Positions 33,153 through 42,131 of a stretch of DNA of 64,000 bases are shown one piece after another. Where the stretch lies: positions 1 through 64,000 of the forward strand of contig CATXCY010000006.1 in NCBI GenBank assembly GCA_958366945.1, written 5' to 3'. The notes beneath the pieces were generated by a model, which was not told where the DNA came from, made no database searches, and saw nothing but the letters and a program-made list of their open reading frames with translations. Source of the DNA: Bruticola sp004554425. GTDB lineage: Bacteria > Vulcanimicrobiota > Xenobia > Xenobiales > Xenobiaceae. A program made the position numbers and the translations under genes. Position 1 is the stretch's first letter. Each line of letters starts with the position of its first letter.

Positions 33153-34202
33153 ATGAAAAAAATATTTTATACACTTGGACAAGTGTTTATTTTGAGTTTA
33201 GTTTTATTTCTTTGCTCAGAACTTTATTTGGCTCATAAAGGCGTAACCTTAGAGTGGCAGCAAAATAGACAAAAGTTTTTTCAAGATCAAATTCCTGGCA
33301 ATTTATTAAATGCTGTCAAGCGTTGTGGTTGGGGATACGAAAAAAATTCAAGTTTTCACTCTGCAGAAGACCACAAGGCTATAATAAATATTGGCCAAGA
33401 TGGTTTGCGTGTATCTCGTCCTGAGTTGGATAAAAAAGGCAAGCACCATACAGCTTTTTTTGGTTGTTCTTATACTTTCGGTGAGGGTATAAATGATGAT
33501 GAGACTATGGTCTACAAACTTAACGACAAATACCCCAATGAAGTTTTTGATAATTACGGTGTAAGCGGCTATGGCACTGTGCAAAGTTTGATAGTCATGC
33601 AAGATGTTTTGGAGCAAAATAAATATGATCTTATAGTTTATTGCGCCACCAGGCCGCAATTTGCCCGCAATATAGAAAAAAGAGTAGTAGGCGATTTACA
33701 TATAAATAGGACGTATTGTATAGCTCCCAGAGTAAAATTTTATTCTAATGGCAGTTATAAAATTTCTGATAATTCAGCTTTACTTTGGCCAGGACAAAAT
33801 CACTTTCTTACTCTGGAATGGCTTCATAGGGTTTATTTTGGCATGACTTACGATTTGGCCATATTATCCGATGAGAAAACAATCAGTACTGAACATTGGC
33901 AAAAGCGTTTAGAAGCCATGAGCAAACTTATTAAGTTAATGCAAGAAGCTTGTTTTAAGAAGAAAGTTCGTTTTTTAGTTGTCAGTACTAGCGATATGAA
34001 AGACGGAGCTCTCAAAGATGTTCAGCTTGATAAAGCTATTGAATATATAAATATAGATCATCCTCAATCTATGGAAGCAAATTATAGAGTAAAAAATATT
34101 GGAACGAATCACCCTAATGGTAAAGTTCATGCTTATTGGGCAGAACAATTTTCCCAATGGTATGACAAAAATATTTTGCAATTGGAGAAAAAGCTAAATT
34201 AG
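33153..34202 (+). CDS. Membrane-anchored SGNH/GDSL-type hydrolase-like protein
   Basis: A signal anchor (residues 5-25, FYTLGQVFILSLVLFLC) precedes an extracytoplasmic SGNH fold: block I FFGCSYTFGEG with the nucleophile Ser, an NYGVSGYGTVQS block, and block V NHPNGKVHAYWAEQF with the catalytic His. Such proteins are often esterases or O-acetyl transferases acting on envelope glycans. There is no partner acyltransferase next to it. Neighbours are unrelated, so the substrate is unknown. Confidence 0.75.
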   Translation: MKKIFYTLGQVFILSLVLFLCSELYLAHKGVTLEWQQNRQKFFQDQIPGNLLNAVKRCGWGYEKNSSFHSAEDHKAIINIGQDGLRVSRPELDKKGKHHTAFFGCSYTFGEGINDDETMVYKLNDKYPNEVFDNYGVSGYGTVQSLIVMQDVLEQNKYDLIVYCATRPQFARNIEKRVVGDLHINRTYCIAPRVKFYSNGSYKISDNSALLWPGQNHFLTLEWLHRVYFGMTYDLAILSDEKTISTEHWQKRLEAMSKLIKLMQEACFKKKVRFLVVSTSDMKDGALKDVQLDKAIEYINIDHPQSMEANYRVKNIGTNHPNGKVHAYWAEQFSQWYDKNILQLEKKLN

Positions 34203-34231
34203 CTAAATTTGTCGTTAGCGCTGGATGTAAG

Positions 34232-35038
34232 TTATAAAGTTTCTTCAGAATCTTCAGTTAAGCGTTGTATTTGCTGAGCTGGAAAGAGCTTGCTTAGTAA
34301 TTGAAATACAAACGTATTAGAGTTTTGCGCTTTTAGGCGCTCACGTATATAGTGGCGAATCGTTCCCAACTGTCTTTTGGTGGTAACCATAAAGAAAACA
34401 ATGGTTAGAGCAGCTGGAGCTAAGAAGAAGACTGATTCGCCATATCTCTTTAAAAGAATAGTCGCCCCAATAGCTCCAGTAATAAAGCAACCGATAACTG
34501 CGTAATAATGGAGCGCTTTGTTGAGCTCTTTTTTGTCATGGTGAACTAGGTATTTAAATAAGGCTTCAGCACTGCTGCGCAAATTGCCAGTGCACATAGT
34601 TGAAGCAAAAGGCAATCCGTGTACGCGGCGGAAAGTTTCCACTTGCATAGCGCAAACAAAGGCAATGAGAGCGTTAACAAGATAATCTAGGCCGCCTTTG
34701 GGAATAAAAATAATGGGAGTTAAGCAGCAAATTTCCAAAAAAAGTACACTTTGATGCCAGCCTATTTTATGAACTGCTGAAATTTTATGATGCAAAAATT
34801 CAGCTACTAACACTCCGCAAGCATAAGCAAAGATAGCTACCATATATTTTATACAAATGTGCCACTCACCGTTAGCAGCATGTAACCCACAAAACACTAT
34901 ATTACCAGTTACGGCATTGGCAAATACTTCACCGCGAAATAAATAGCTATAAATATCTAAAAAACCGCCCGCTAAGCTTAAAATGCAAGCTGCTGCAATA
35001 TGCTCATTGTTATTATTTATAACTGCTGGAGTACTCAT
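34232..35038 (-). CDS. YoaK/DUF1275 family membrane protein
   Basis: Six predicted membrane segments and the family signatures: LSLAGGFLDIYSYLFRGEVFANAVTGN near the start and ALIAFVCAMQVETFRRVHG, then STMCTGNLRSSAEALF. DUF1275 proteins are small integral membrane proteins of unknown function. The C-terminal 40 residues are soluble and basic, ending in acidic residues. Start ATG with GAGGA 11 nt upstream. Monocistronic, divergent from the DUF4417 gene. Confidence 0.9.
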   Translation of the reverse strand: MSTPAVINNNNEHIAAACILSLAGGFLDIYSYLFRGEVFANAVTGNIVFCGLHAANGEWHICIKYMVAIFAYACGVLVAEFLHHKISAVHKIGWHQSVLFLEICCLTPIIFIPKGGLDYLVNALIAFVCAMQVETFRRVHGLPFASTMCTGNLRSSAEALFKYLVHHDKKELNKALHYYAVIGCFITGAIGATILLKRYGESVFFLAPAALTIVFFMVTTKRQLGTIRHYIRERLKAQNSNTFVFQLLSKLFPAQQIQRLTEDSEETL

Positions 35039-35370
35039 AAGAAAAAATCCTCAAATTGTCGCCTAAAATTAACACAATGCTATAGACAATACAAGCAAAA
35101 ATAAACTTCTTTTGTATACAAATATAGTAAGCTTAAACAAGTGCAAATAGAGCATCTTTCGATTTGTATATACATATAGTGAATAAATAAAAATATCAAC
35201 AAATTATGTCTTATTTTTAATACATAAAGAGGATAACTTACAGTAGGGTAAAGTCAACTTTAGCCCCAATATATGCATAATGTATAGCTAATTGATCGGA
35301 TATATTGACAAATTCACAAAGTTAGCTAAAGTTAAAAGCAGGAAATATCCTTTTGAGAGTGAAGGATTAG
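35039..35370. other. AT-rich divergent intergenic region
   Basis: No gene is visible in 332 bp. Two palindromic patches (TTTGTATACAAA near 35113 and TGTATATACA near 35165) lie on the DUF1275 side. On the other side a candidate promoter for the DUF4417 gene is TTGACA (35305-35310), 16 bp, TAAAGT (35327-35332). Confidence 0.5.
35305..35332 (+). promoter_or_regulatory. Candidate sigma-70-type promoter for the DUF4417 gene
   Basis: TTGACA, 16-bp spacer, TAAAGT, ending about 40 bp before the start codon. Assigned from consensus similarity only. Confidence 0.4.
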
Positions 35371-36078
35371 TTGCGTATGAAAAAAAGTGTGGTGGATGAC
35401 GCTTTTAGCTCTTATTTAATAGAAAAGGCATTCTTTGAAGGTAAAATTGAGATGCCTTGTATAGCTAAGCCCGAAAGTATCATAATTCCCGAGGCTCTGA
35501 TTCCTTTTTCTCAAAGACGATCCACCACCACTTATAGCGAATTTGTGCACTTTTATGAGTATGATGAAAAATTCGCCAGCGTCATGAGCTCAACCAATAA
35601 ATTTTTAGATGAGTTGCGTCGTTTTAAAGGAGTTATTTCTCCAGATTGCTCTCTTTATACCGACATGCCTTTGGTTGTGCAAATGGCCAACACTTACTTG
35701 AATAGGGCAGTGGGGGCTTTCTTTCAGTCTCAGGGTCTTTACGTTATTCCCAATATTCGTTGGGGCGATGAACGCAGTTATTCACCCCAATGTGAAAAAT
35801 TTGCCTTTTTAGGCGTTGAAAAAAATAGCATAGTCTCTATTGGTACTTATGGTTGTATTAGGGGAAAAGAAAATAAGCGTCGCTTCCAAAAAGGTTTAGA
35901 AGCTATGCTTATCGAGCTTTCTCCGCGTGTGGTTGTCGTTTATGGCGCCATGCCCAAAGATGTTTTTGCCGATTACTTAGATTATGCCGATTTCCATCGC
36001 TTTAACGACTGGATCAGCGACAAGAAAGGCAATTACGTACGCCGCATTATTGCCGATCAGCAGTATTTTGATTTTTAA
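35371..36078 (+). CDS. DUF4417 domain-containing protein
   Basis: Matches the DUF4417 pattern: ALIPFSQRR, FVHFYEYDEKFASV, ISPDCSLYTDMPLVVQMANTY, VIPNIRWGDERSY and VSIGTYGCIRGKENK, then VVVYGAMPKDVF. The family occurs in phages, plasmids and gut bacteria; function is unknown. A TTG at 35371 has AAGGA 5 nt upstream; an ATG two codons later is also possible. The gene stands alone, convergent with uvrC after 9 bp. Confidence 0.85.
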   Translation: MRMKKSVVDDAFSSYLIEKAFFEGKIEMPCIAKPESIIIPEALIPFSQRRSTTTYSEFVHFYEYDEKFASVMSSTNKFLDELRRFKGVISPDCSLYTDMPLVVQMANTYLNRAVGAFFQSQGLYVIPNIRWGDERSYSPQCEKFAFLGVEKNSIVSIGTYGCIRGKENKRRFQKGLEAMLIELSPRVVVVYGAMPKDVFADYLDYADFHRFNDWISDKKGNYVRRIIADQQYFDF

Positions 36079-36087
36079 TCTTTTCTT

Positions 36088-38127
36088 TTAATCATTTTCT
36101 TGCAAAGCTTTAACGATCTTATCAGCCATTTTTTTACCTATGCCGGGCAAACGCTGCAATTCTTCGGAGCTAGCTAATTTTAAGGCGGCTAAGTCGGTAA
36201 AATGGGTACGTAGCAATTTTATATATTTGGGGCCCAGTCCTGGAATATCCGCTAATACAGAATGGAGCATACCTTTGCCACGCAAATTGCGATGGAAAGT
36301 AATGGCGAAGCGGTGTGCTTCATTGCGTAAGTGAGTTACCATATTATAGGCTTTGGAGTTGAGTGGCAACAAAATAGATGTTTGGCGTCCAGGCACGAAA
36401 AGCTCTTCTTGGCGTTTAGCTAAGCCGGCTAAAGCGATACTTTTATCTAAGCCGAACTTTTGCAAAATAGCTTGAGCTGCATTAAGTTGGCCTAAGCCTC
36501 CATCTACAATTATTAAATCTGGAGTTGAATCTAAACTTATATCTTCTTTAGGTAGATTGTCAGCACCATTTTCCTGTGAATGTTGTTTCTCTTGGCAAAG
36601 GTGGCTTAAGCGGCGTTCTAAAACTTGGCTCATCATAGCAAAGTCGTTAGGTTCATCCATGCCTTTTATCTTAAATTTGCGATAGTGAGAACGATGAGGC
36701 AACCCGTGTTCAAACACTACCATAGAGCCAACAGAAAATTTGCCCTGAATATTGGAAATATCATAACATTCCATACGCCAAGGTGTGTGAGGCAACTTTA
36801 AAGCATCTTTTAATTCACTCAGTGCTTCTTGGCGCAATTCTCGTTGTGAAGGCGCATGTAATTCGTCATCTAGAAAACGCTTGGCATTTTCTTGGGTGCC
36901 GAGCAAAATTTGTTTCTTCTCGCCTCGCTGAGGCTGTTCAAATTTTACTTTGCGGCTGACCATTTCACTAAGCCAAGCTTGAAGCAATTCTCTATTGGCA
37001 GGCTCAGTTTCTACAGCGATAAGAGCCGGCGGACGTCTATTTTCGCTATAATAGCGCTGAATAAAGTCGGCTAAATCATTTTCGTATTGATTATCTAAGC
37101 GAACTTCCAAAACGAAGTTTTGCTGTCCTTGCAATTTGCCTTCTCGAACTTGACGCACAACCGCTGCGCAAATAGAGCGCTCCTGATCGTAGGCCAAACT
37201 TATATAATCCTCATCTAAATCGCTTTGCAAAAGAATTTTCTGCTTTTGATCGAGAATTTCCAAGCTTTGCAAAGTATCGCGCAATTTGGCGCATTCTTCA
37301 TAATTCAATAGAGCTGCTTGCTCGGCTATTTCTTGGCGCAATTGAGCAGCTAGCTTTCCAGTATGACCACTTAAGAATTTAGCCGCTTTTTCTACTTGAG
37401 CATTGTATTCTTGAGCGCTTACACAGCCAGTACAAGGAGCGGTACATAAATCTATATGATAATAAAGACAAGGGCGCTCACGCTTTTTATCTAGCTTTTC
37501 TTGGCAAGGACGCAATTTGAAAAGCTTTTGCACGGTACTTTTAGTGCGCTTAACCGACATAGCTTCGCCGGCGTAAGGGCCAAAACAAGTACCGCGCAAC
37601 TTACCATTACTGCGCACTATGCGCAAACGTGGATACTTTTCGAAAGTAGTCAACTCTAAATAAGGGTAGCTTTTATCGTCGCGGAAGAGGATATTAAAGT
37701 AAGGACGGTGCTTTTTTATAAGCACATTTTCCAAAATGAGAGCTTCCATTTCCGTATTGACGGTTATGATGTCAAAATTGCGCACCAAACTAACCATCCA
37801 GCGAGTTTTTTCCGTCAAATTTTTAGAATGGAAATAAGAGCGGACTCGATTTTTTAAACAAGCCGATTTGCCAACGTAAATTATGCGGTGGCGTTCATCG
37901 CGCATAAGATAGACGCCAGGACAAGAGGGGAGAGTCTCCAATTTTTCCTTTAAAAAAGGGTGGGTGTTCTCTATGTTGTCTGGACGCTCTTCTTCTGTAA
38001 CTACGTTTTGCGGACGCGGTAACTTAGGAAGAGCTTCTTCTTTACTCTCTAGCTTAGTTTTTTTTACGGAAGATACTGCCAATAAAGCATCTCCGAGCGC
38101 GTCAGCTCGCCTTTTATTCCTTGACAT
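36088..38127 (-). CDS. uvrC: Excinuclease ABC subunit C
   Basis: Makes both incisions in nucleotide excision repair with UvrB. N-terminal GIY-YIG nuclease (CPGVYLMRDERHRIIYVGKS, residue ~69), Cys-rich segment (CLYYHIDLCTAPCTG), UVR motif near 260-295, RNase H-like C-terminal nuclease (YDISNIQGKFSVGSMVVFE and LIIVDGGLGQLNAA) and double HhH (ADIPGLGPKYIKLL, LQRLPGIGKKMADKI). An extra basic-then-acidic N-terminal extension of about 55 residues is unusual. 679 aa, intact. Last gene of the ftsE-to-uvrC run. Confidence 0.97.
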   Translation of the reverse strand: MSRNKRRADALGDALLAVSSVKKTKLESKEEALPKLPRPQNVVTEEERPDNIENTHPFLKEKLETLPSCPGVYLMRDERHRIIYVGKSACLKNRVRSYFHSKNLTEKTRWMVSLVRNFDIITVNTEMEALILENVLIKKHRPYFNILFRDDKSYPYLELTTFEKYPRLRIVRSNGKLRGTCFGPYAGEAMSVKRTKSTVQKLFKLRPCQEKLDKKRERPCLYYHIDLCTAPCTGCVSAQEYNAQVEKAAKFLSGHTGKLAAQLRQEIAEQAALLNYEECAKLRDTLQSLEILDQKQKILLQSDLDEDYISLAYDQERSICAAVVRQVREGKLQGQQNFVLEVRLDNQYENDLADFIQRYYSENRRPPALIAVETEPANRELLQAWLSEMVSRKVKFEQPQRGEKKQILLGTQENAKRFLDDELHAPSQRELRQEALSELKDALKLPHTPWRMECYDISNIQGKFSVGSMVVFEHGLPHRSHYRKFKIKGMDEPNDFAMMSQVLERRLSHLCQEKQHSQENGADNLPKEDISLDSTPDLIIVDGGLGQLNAAQAILQKFGLDKSIALAGLAKRQEELFVPGRQTSILLPLNSKAYNMVTHLRNEAHRFAITFHRNLRGKGMLHSVLADIPGLGPKYIKLLRTHFTDLAALKLASSEELQRLPGIGKKMADKIVKALQEND

Positions 38128-38177
38128 AAGCTTCTTAATTGGGCTTGCTCTTGACGAACTAGGTAAAAAAATTAGCC

Positions 38178-40199
38178 TTACTGCACGTCGCGAGTAATCT
38201 TATTGTCTTTTTTGATCTCTTCTTCAATTTTAGCTCGCAACTTAGCTTCTTCAGCCTTGCCAGCTGCGGTAAGTTTGGCAATAGTTGGATCCTTTTTCCA
38301 AGCTTCGCCTTCTTGTTGAGCAGCTTTGATATCGGCTTGACTAAGTTCGGACGATAATTTGTGATCTACTAAAAATTGAGCTTCATGGATAGCTAATTTC
38401 AATTGCAAATCGTTATCGGAACCGATTTTGTTGGTAGGCCTCGATTCAAAAGTAATATCGGGTTCAATACCTTTAAGGTGGATATCTTTGTCCTTAGGAG
38501 TAAGGTAGTGAGCTACAGTCATTTTTAAAGCGCCGCCATCATTGAAAGGCTGTAAACTTTGGACGCTGCCTTTTCCGTAGGTAGTTTCACCTACTATTAA
38601 AGCGCGTCGATAATCTTTCATAGCGCCGGAAGTAATTTCCGAAGCGCTGGCCGAGAAGCGATTGGCCAAAACGACCAGAGGCAACTTGGTGCTATTTTTG
38701 GAATTGGAAAAATAAGGCTCGCTATAATTCAGACGCGGGTTAACTACGCTGGTTACTAAGCTTTTGTCAGGCAAAAATTCAGAGCACAAACCGATAGCTG
38801 CGTCGATATAGCCGCCGCCATTGTTGCGCAAATCTACTATAAGGGCTTTAGCTCCGTCTTTAATGAGTTCGTTTAAAGCGGTGCCAAATTCTTGGGTAGT
38901 GTCGGATCCGAAGAAGCGTACTCGCAAGTAACCTATGTCATTAGGCAACATCTTACCGTTGACACTGGGTACATGAATACTAGTGCGTTGCAAAGCCACT
39001 TCGAAATTTTTGCCGTCGCGTTGCATACTCAAAACTACTGTGCTGCCTACTTTACCTCTAATCATAGCAGCAGCTGTGTCCATATCCAAACTGCTAGTTT
39101 TTTTGCCGTCGATAGCCATAATCTTATCGCCAGGACGTACATCTTTAAGAGCAGCTGGTGTGCCTTCTATAGGCTCTATAACGGTAAGTTGGCGGTTATT
39201 TTGCCAGTCAGCTTCTAAATAAATACCAACTCCGCCGTAATTGCTAGCTCCCAATTGCTCTTGAAGTACCTTTACATCTTCCGGAGACAGAGCCATACTG
39301 AAAGGATCGTTTATGGCACAAATCATGCCATTTAAGGCGCTGTATAACAAATAAGTGTCGGTAAGAATAACAGGATTGCCGTCAGCGTCTTTTATTATTT
39401 CCGAATCGTCGATATCTAACTCAGTTTTATCTGAATTTACCGAGTCGCGGCTGACGGCTTGCGGATCTTCAAGTACTTGCTTCTCTAAAGATTTTTCCTT
39501 ACTAGAGTCGTTTTTTTCGACTTTTTTATCGTCAGTTTTAATACCTTTGGTCTTTTTGTCATTGGCGTCGAGTTCAGCCAATCTGTTTTTAATGGCTTTC
39601 TCTAATTGCTGGCGATGAATAAAACGCTGATCGTCGGGCAATTTAGCTATTCTGGCCAAGGCCTGCTCAAATTCTGCATCAAGTATCTGAAGCAACTCTT
39701 TGTCGCTCATCTTATCGATCTTAGTTTCATCGAGTTTAGCTACACCTAAATCTCGATGGCCGAATTTATCTAAGCAATAGTTTATGCCTTCTAAGGCTCC
39801 GTTGACCAACTGAGCTGTAGACACTTCGCGAATATACTGCTTTTGAATATAAGCTAAAGAATCACGTAAGGCTGAGTTAGCTACGAGAGAGTTAGGATAA
39901 GAGTCTTTATTCTGGCTGCTGAAGTCTATTTTGGCTGCAGCTAGATCGATAGGAATTGCTCTTGAATTTTCTATGGGCTCTCTATAGAGATGGATAAACG
40001 GCAATATCAAAATAACAATGATAATGCTCAAAAGATAGTTGAAAAATATCCTTCTCAGTTCGCTTCTAGAAGCCGAACCGGACTCAACAGCAGTTGCTTG
40101 GGGGTCTTCTTCAGAAACAGCCTCTACCTGAACTAAGTCCGGGAGCTTTGCATTCGATTCTGTGCTTTGATGTGTGTCTTCAGCAGCTTTGTTACTCAT
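38178..40199 (-). CDS. S41 C-terminal processing protease, membrane-anchored (third of three paralogues)
   Basis: A cytoplasmic acidic start, one membrane segment (~50-67, FNYLLSIIIVILILPFI), a charged region with a Lys/Glu/Asp-rich stretch (~215-265), PDZ domain (~330-405; GGVGIYLE, GDKIMAIDGKKTSSLD) and S41 protease core. Catalytic Ser in NRFSASASEITSGAMKD (~519) and Lys in TTYGKGSVQSLQPF (~543) are intact. These enzymes cut exported proteins near the C-terminus. Translation follows the previous paralogue after 6 bp. Closest in plan to CtpA/Prc-type. Confidence 0.93.
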   Translation of the reverse strand: MSNKAAEDTHQSTESNAKLPDLVQVEAVSEEDPQATAVESGSASRSELRRIFFNYLLSIIIVILILPFIHLYREPIENSRAIPIDLAAAKIDFSSQNKDSYPNSLVANSALRDSLAYIQKQYIREVSTAQLVNGALEGINYCLDKFGHRDLGVAKLDETKIDKMSDKELLQILDAEFEQALARIAKLPDDQRFIHRQQLEKAIKNRLAELDANDKKTKGIKTDDKKVEKNDSSKEKSLEKQVLEDPQAVSRDSVNSDKTELDIDDSEIIKDADGNPVILTDTYLLYSALNGMICAINDPFSMALSPEDVKVLQEQLGASNYGGVGIYLEADWQNNRQLTVIEPIEGTPAALKDVRPGDKIMAIDGKKTSSLDMDTAAAMIRGKVGSTVVLSMQRDGKNFEVALQRTSIHVPSVNGKMLPNDIGYLRVRFFGSDTTQEFGTALNELIKDGAKALIVDLRNNGGGYIDAAIGLCSEFLPDKSLVTSVVNPRLNYSEPYFSNSKNSTKLPLVVLANRFSASASEITSGAMKDYRRALIVGETTYGKGSVQSLQPFNDGGALKMTVAHYLTPKDKDIHLKGIEPDITFESRPTNKIGSDNDLQLKLAIHEAQFLVDHKLSSELSQADIKAAQQEGEAWKKDPTIAKLTAAGKAEEAKLRAKIEEEIKKDNKITRDVQ

Positions 40200-40205
40200 A
40201 ATCTT

Positions 40206-41966
40206 TTATTGGCCAAACTTTGATTTAATGATAAAGCGGAAATGATGCTCTTTACCGTCGGCAGTTTTTACTGTAACGTTATCGATCACATTTTCACCTT
40301 TTACATCCATAACTCTTTTGGTAATTGTATAGGAGCCGGAAAGGGACTTCTCAATATGGGGAAGTTCATCAAAGACGCTATTTACTGTAATAGAAGCATC
40401 ATTTTGGGTAGCTTCTTCTTGCTTTTTAGCGCTTTCTTGCTGAACTTTTGCTTCAGAAGCTACAATTTCCAAAGCTTTCTTCAGCTGAGTATCTTTCTCG
40501 CGCTCCAAAATAAGCTCATCTTCCATCTTTACTTCCACATCTGGTTTCAGACCAGCTTTGTGGATGTCATGACCGGCTGGAGTATGATAATGGGCGGTGG
40601 TAATCTTAAAAGCAGAAGTTTTGTTGGCCGGGAATTGGTAAGGATAAAGCTTTTGCACACTGCCTTTACCAAAAGACTTTACGCCTACGAGTTGGCCGCG
40701 CTTTAAGTCGCGAATGGCGCCAGCAGTAATTTCCGAAGCACTGGCCGAGTTGCTGTTTATCAATACAACTAAGGGCTTTTGGGAAGAATGCAAATTGGGG
40801 CGTGAGTAAATAATTTGCTCATGATCGGCTCCGTCGACAATAGATACAATACGACTGCCAGTTTTGACAAACTTGGAGCAAACATCGACAGCGGCAGAAA
40901 CGTAACCGCCTGAATTGTTACGCACATCAATAATGTAAGCTTGGCATCCTTGCTTTTCTAAATCACGAACAGCAGCTTCCATTTCCGAGTTGGTACTTTC
41001 ACCAAAAATACCCAAAGCTAAGTAACCGACTTTTACGCCATCTTGCTCGATAACCTCATGCTTCAAAGTATCTACGTGAATAACTTCGCGAGTTAAGGAA
41101 ACGTTGAAAACGTGGCCAGAGCTAGGACGACGAATAGTAAGCTTAACAGTGGAACCAGCTTCGCCGCGCAAGAGTTTGGAGCACTGGACTAAACTCATAC
41201 CATAGGTAGATTTACCGCTAATATGGGTAATTTCATCATTATTGCGCAAACCAACTCGAGCAGCCGGCCCTTTTTCCATCACTTTGTTGATGACTAAAAC
41301 GCGGCTATTGGCGGGATCTTTTTCATCTCCGCTCAGTCCCATAACGATACCTATACCGCCGAAGTTGCCTCCGCTCATTTGCTCGTTGAGGTTTTTATAC
41401 TCATCAGGAGTCATATATACTGTATAAGGATCGTCGGTGGCTCTCATTATGCCTTTAAGGGCAGCCATGGTCAGCATTTGATCTTTCATCAACTGAGGGT
41501 AGGTGTTGGCAGCCTTGATAAATTGAGAGCGCAAGGATTTATTGGCTTCTTCAGGAGTAGCGTCGACATCGATTTGTTTAAAGAAATCGGAAGTGAGCTT
41601 GTTGTCTTCCATGAATAAGGTCATGGCGTCGAAAGCACAATTGGTAATCTTTCCCGGCTTGGCTTTTTCTCTGGCTTCAGTTTTGACCAGGAGCAAAGCT
41701 TTATCAAGCATTTCCAAAGCGCTGTCCAAATCTTTTTGGGAGACTTTGTTGACAGGAGCTTGTTTGGCTGCCGTTTTGCTAACTTTGGCTTTAGTTTTGT
41801 TGCTTTGTTTGGCTTTTTGAGCCAAAGTCTGCTTGTAAACAGAATGCTGAGCCGAAGAATCTTGGGCAGTTCGATTTTGATCAGGCTGAGCGCTTACAGG
41901 CATAGAAGTAAGTATCGCTAAAACTGCAGCGGCGGCAGCCGGAACAAAAGTGTGCTTTAAATTCAT
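40206..41966 (-). CDS. S41 C-terminal processing protease, secreted (second paralogue)
   Basis: A cleavable signal peptide (MNLKHTFVPAAAAAVLAI, ending VSAQPDQ). The Lys/Thr/Ala-rich linker is followed by PDZ (GGIGIVMG, VGLRNNDEITHISG) and the S41 core with catalytic Ser in NSNSASASEITAGAIRD (~409) and Lys in KSFGKGSVQKLYPY (~432). The frame opens at 42041, but the ATG at 41966 has CAGGAG 8 nt upstream and gives the signal peptide. A C-terminal ~100-residue tail follows the protease domain. Probably periplasmic. Confidence 0.93.
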   Translation of the reverse strand: MNLKHTFVPAAAAAVLAILTSMPVSAQPDQNRTAQDSSAQHSVYKQTLAQKAKQSNKTKAKVSKTAAKQAPVNKVSQKDLDSALEMLDKALLLVKTEAREKAKPGKITNCAFDAMTLFMEDNKLTSDFFKQIDVDATPEEANKSLRSQFIKAANTYPQLMKDQMLTMAALKGIMRATDDPYTVYMTPDEYKNLNEQMSGGNFGGIGIVMGLSGDEKDPANSRVLVINKVMEKGPAARVGLRNNDEITHISGKSTYGMSLVQCSKLLRGEAGSTVKLTIRRPSSGHVFNVSLTREVIHVDTLKHEVIEQDGVKVGYLALGIFGESTNSEMEAAVRDLEKQGCQAYIIDVRNNSGGYVSAAVDVCSKFVKTGSRIVSIVDGADHEQIIYSRPNLHSSQKPLVVLINSNSASASEITAGAIRDLKRGQLVGVKSFGKGSVQKLYPYQFPANKTSAFKITTAHYHTPAGHDIHKAGLKPDVEVKMEDELILEREKDTQLKKALEIVASEAKVQQESAKKQEEATQNDASITVNSVFDELPHIEKSLSGSYTITKRVMDVKGENVIDNVTVKTADGKEHHFRFIIKSKFGQ

Positions 41967-42131
41967 GGTTAATTCTCCTGAATCGAACCTGGAGCGGTAA
42001 CAAGCCGCCGTGGTGAATCTTTTTCTTATAGACTTTGCCACTGGTCAAAGCCAGGCAAAGGTCAGGTTGCAAAGTATTGTCGCTCTCTTTCGCTAAGAAA
42101 GGAAAAAGCCCTTATTTTAGTTTTGAGATCG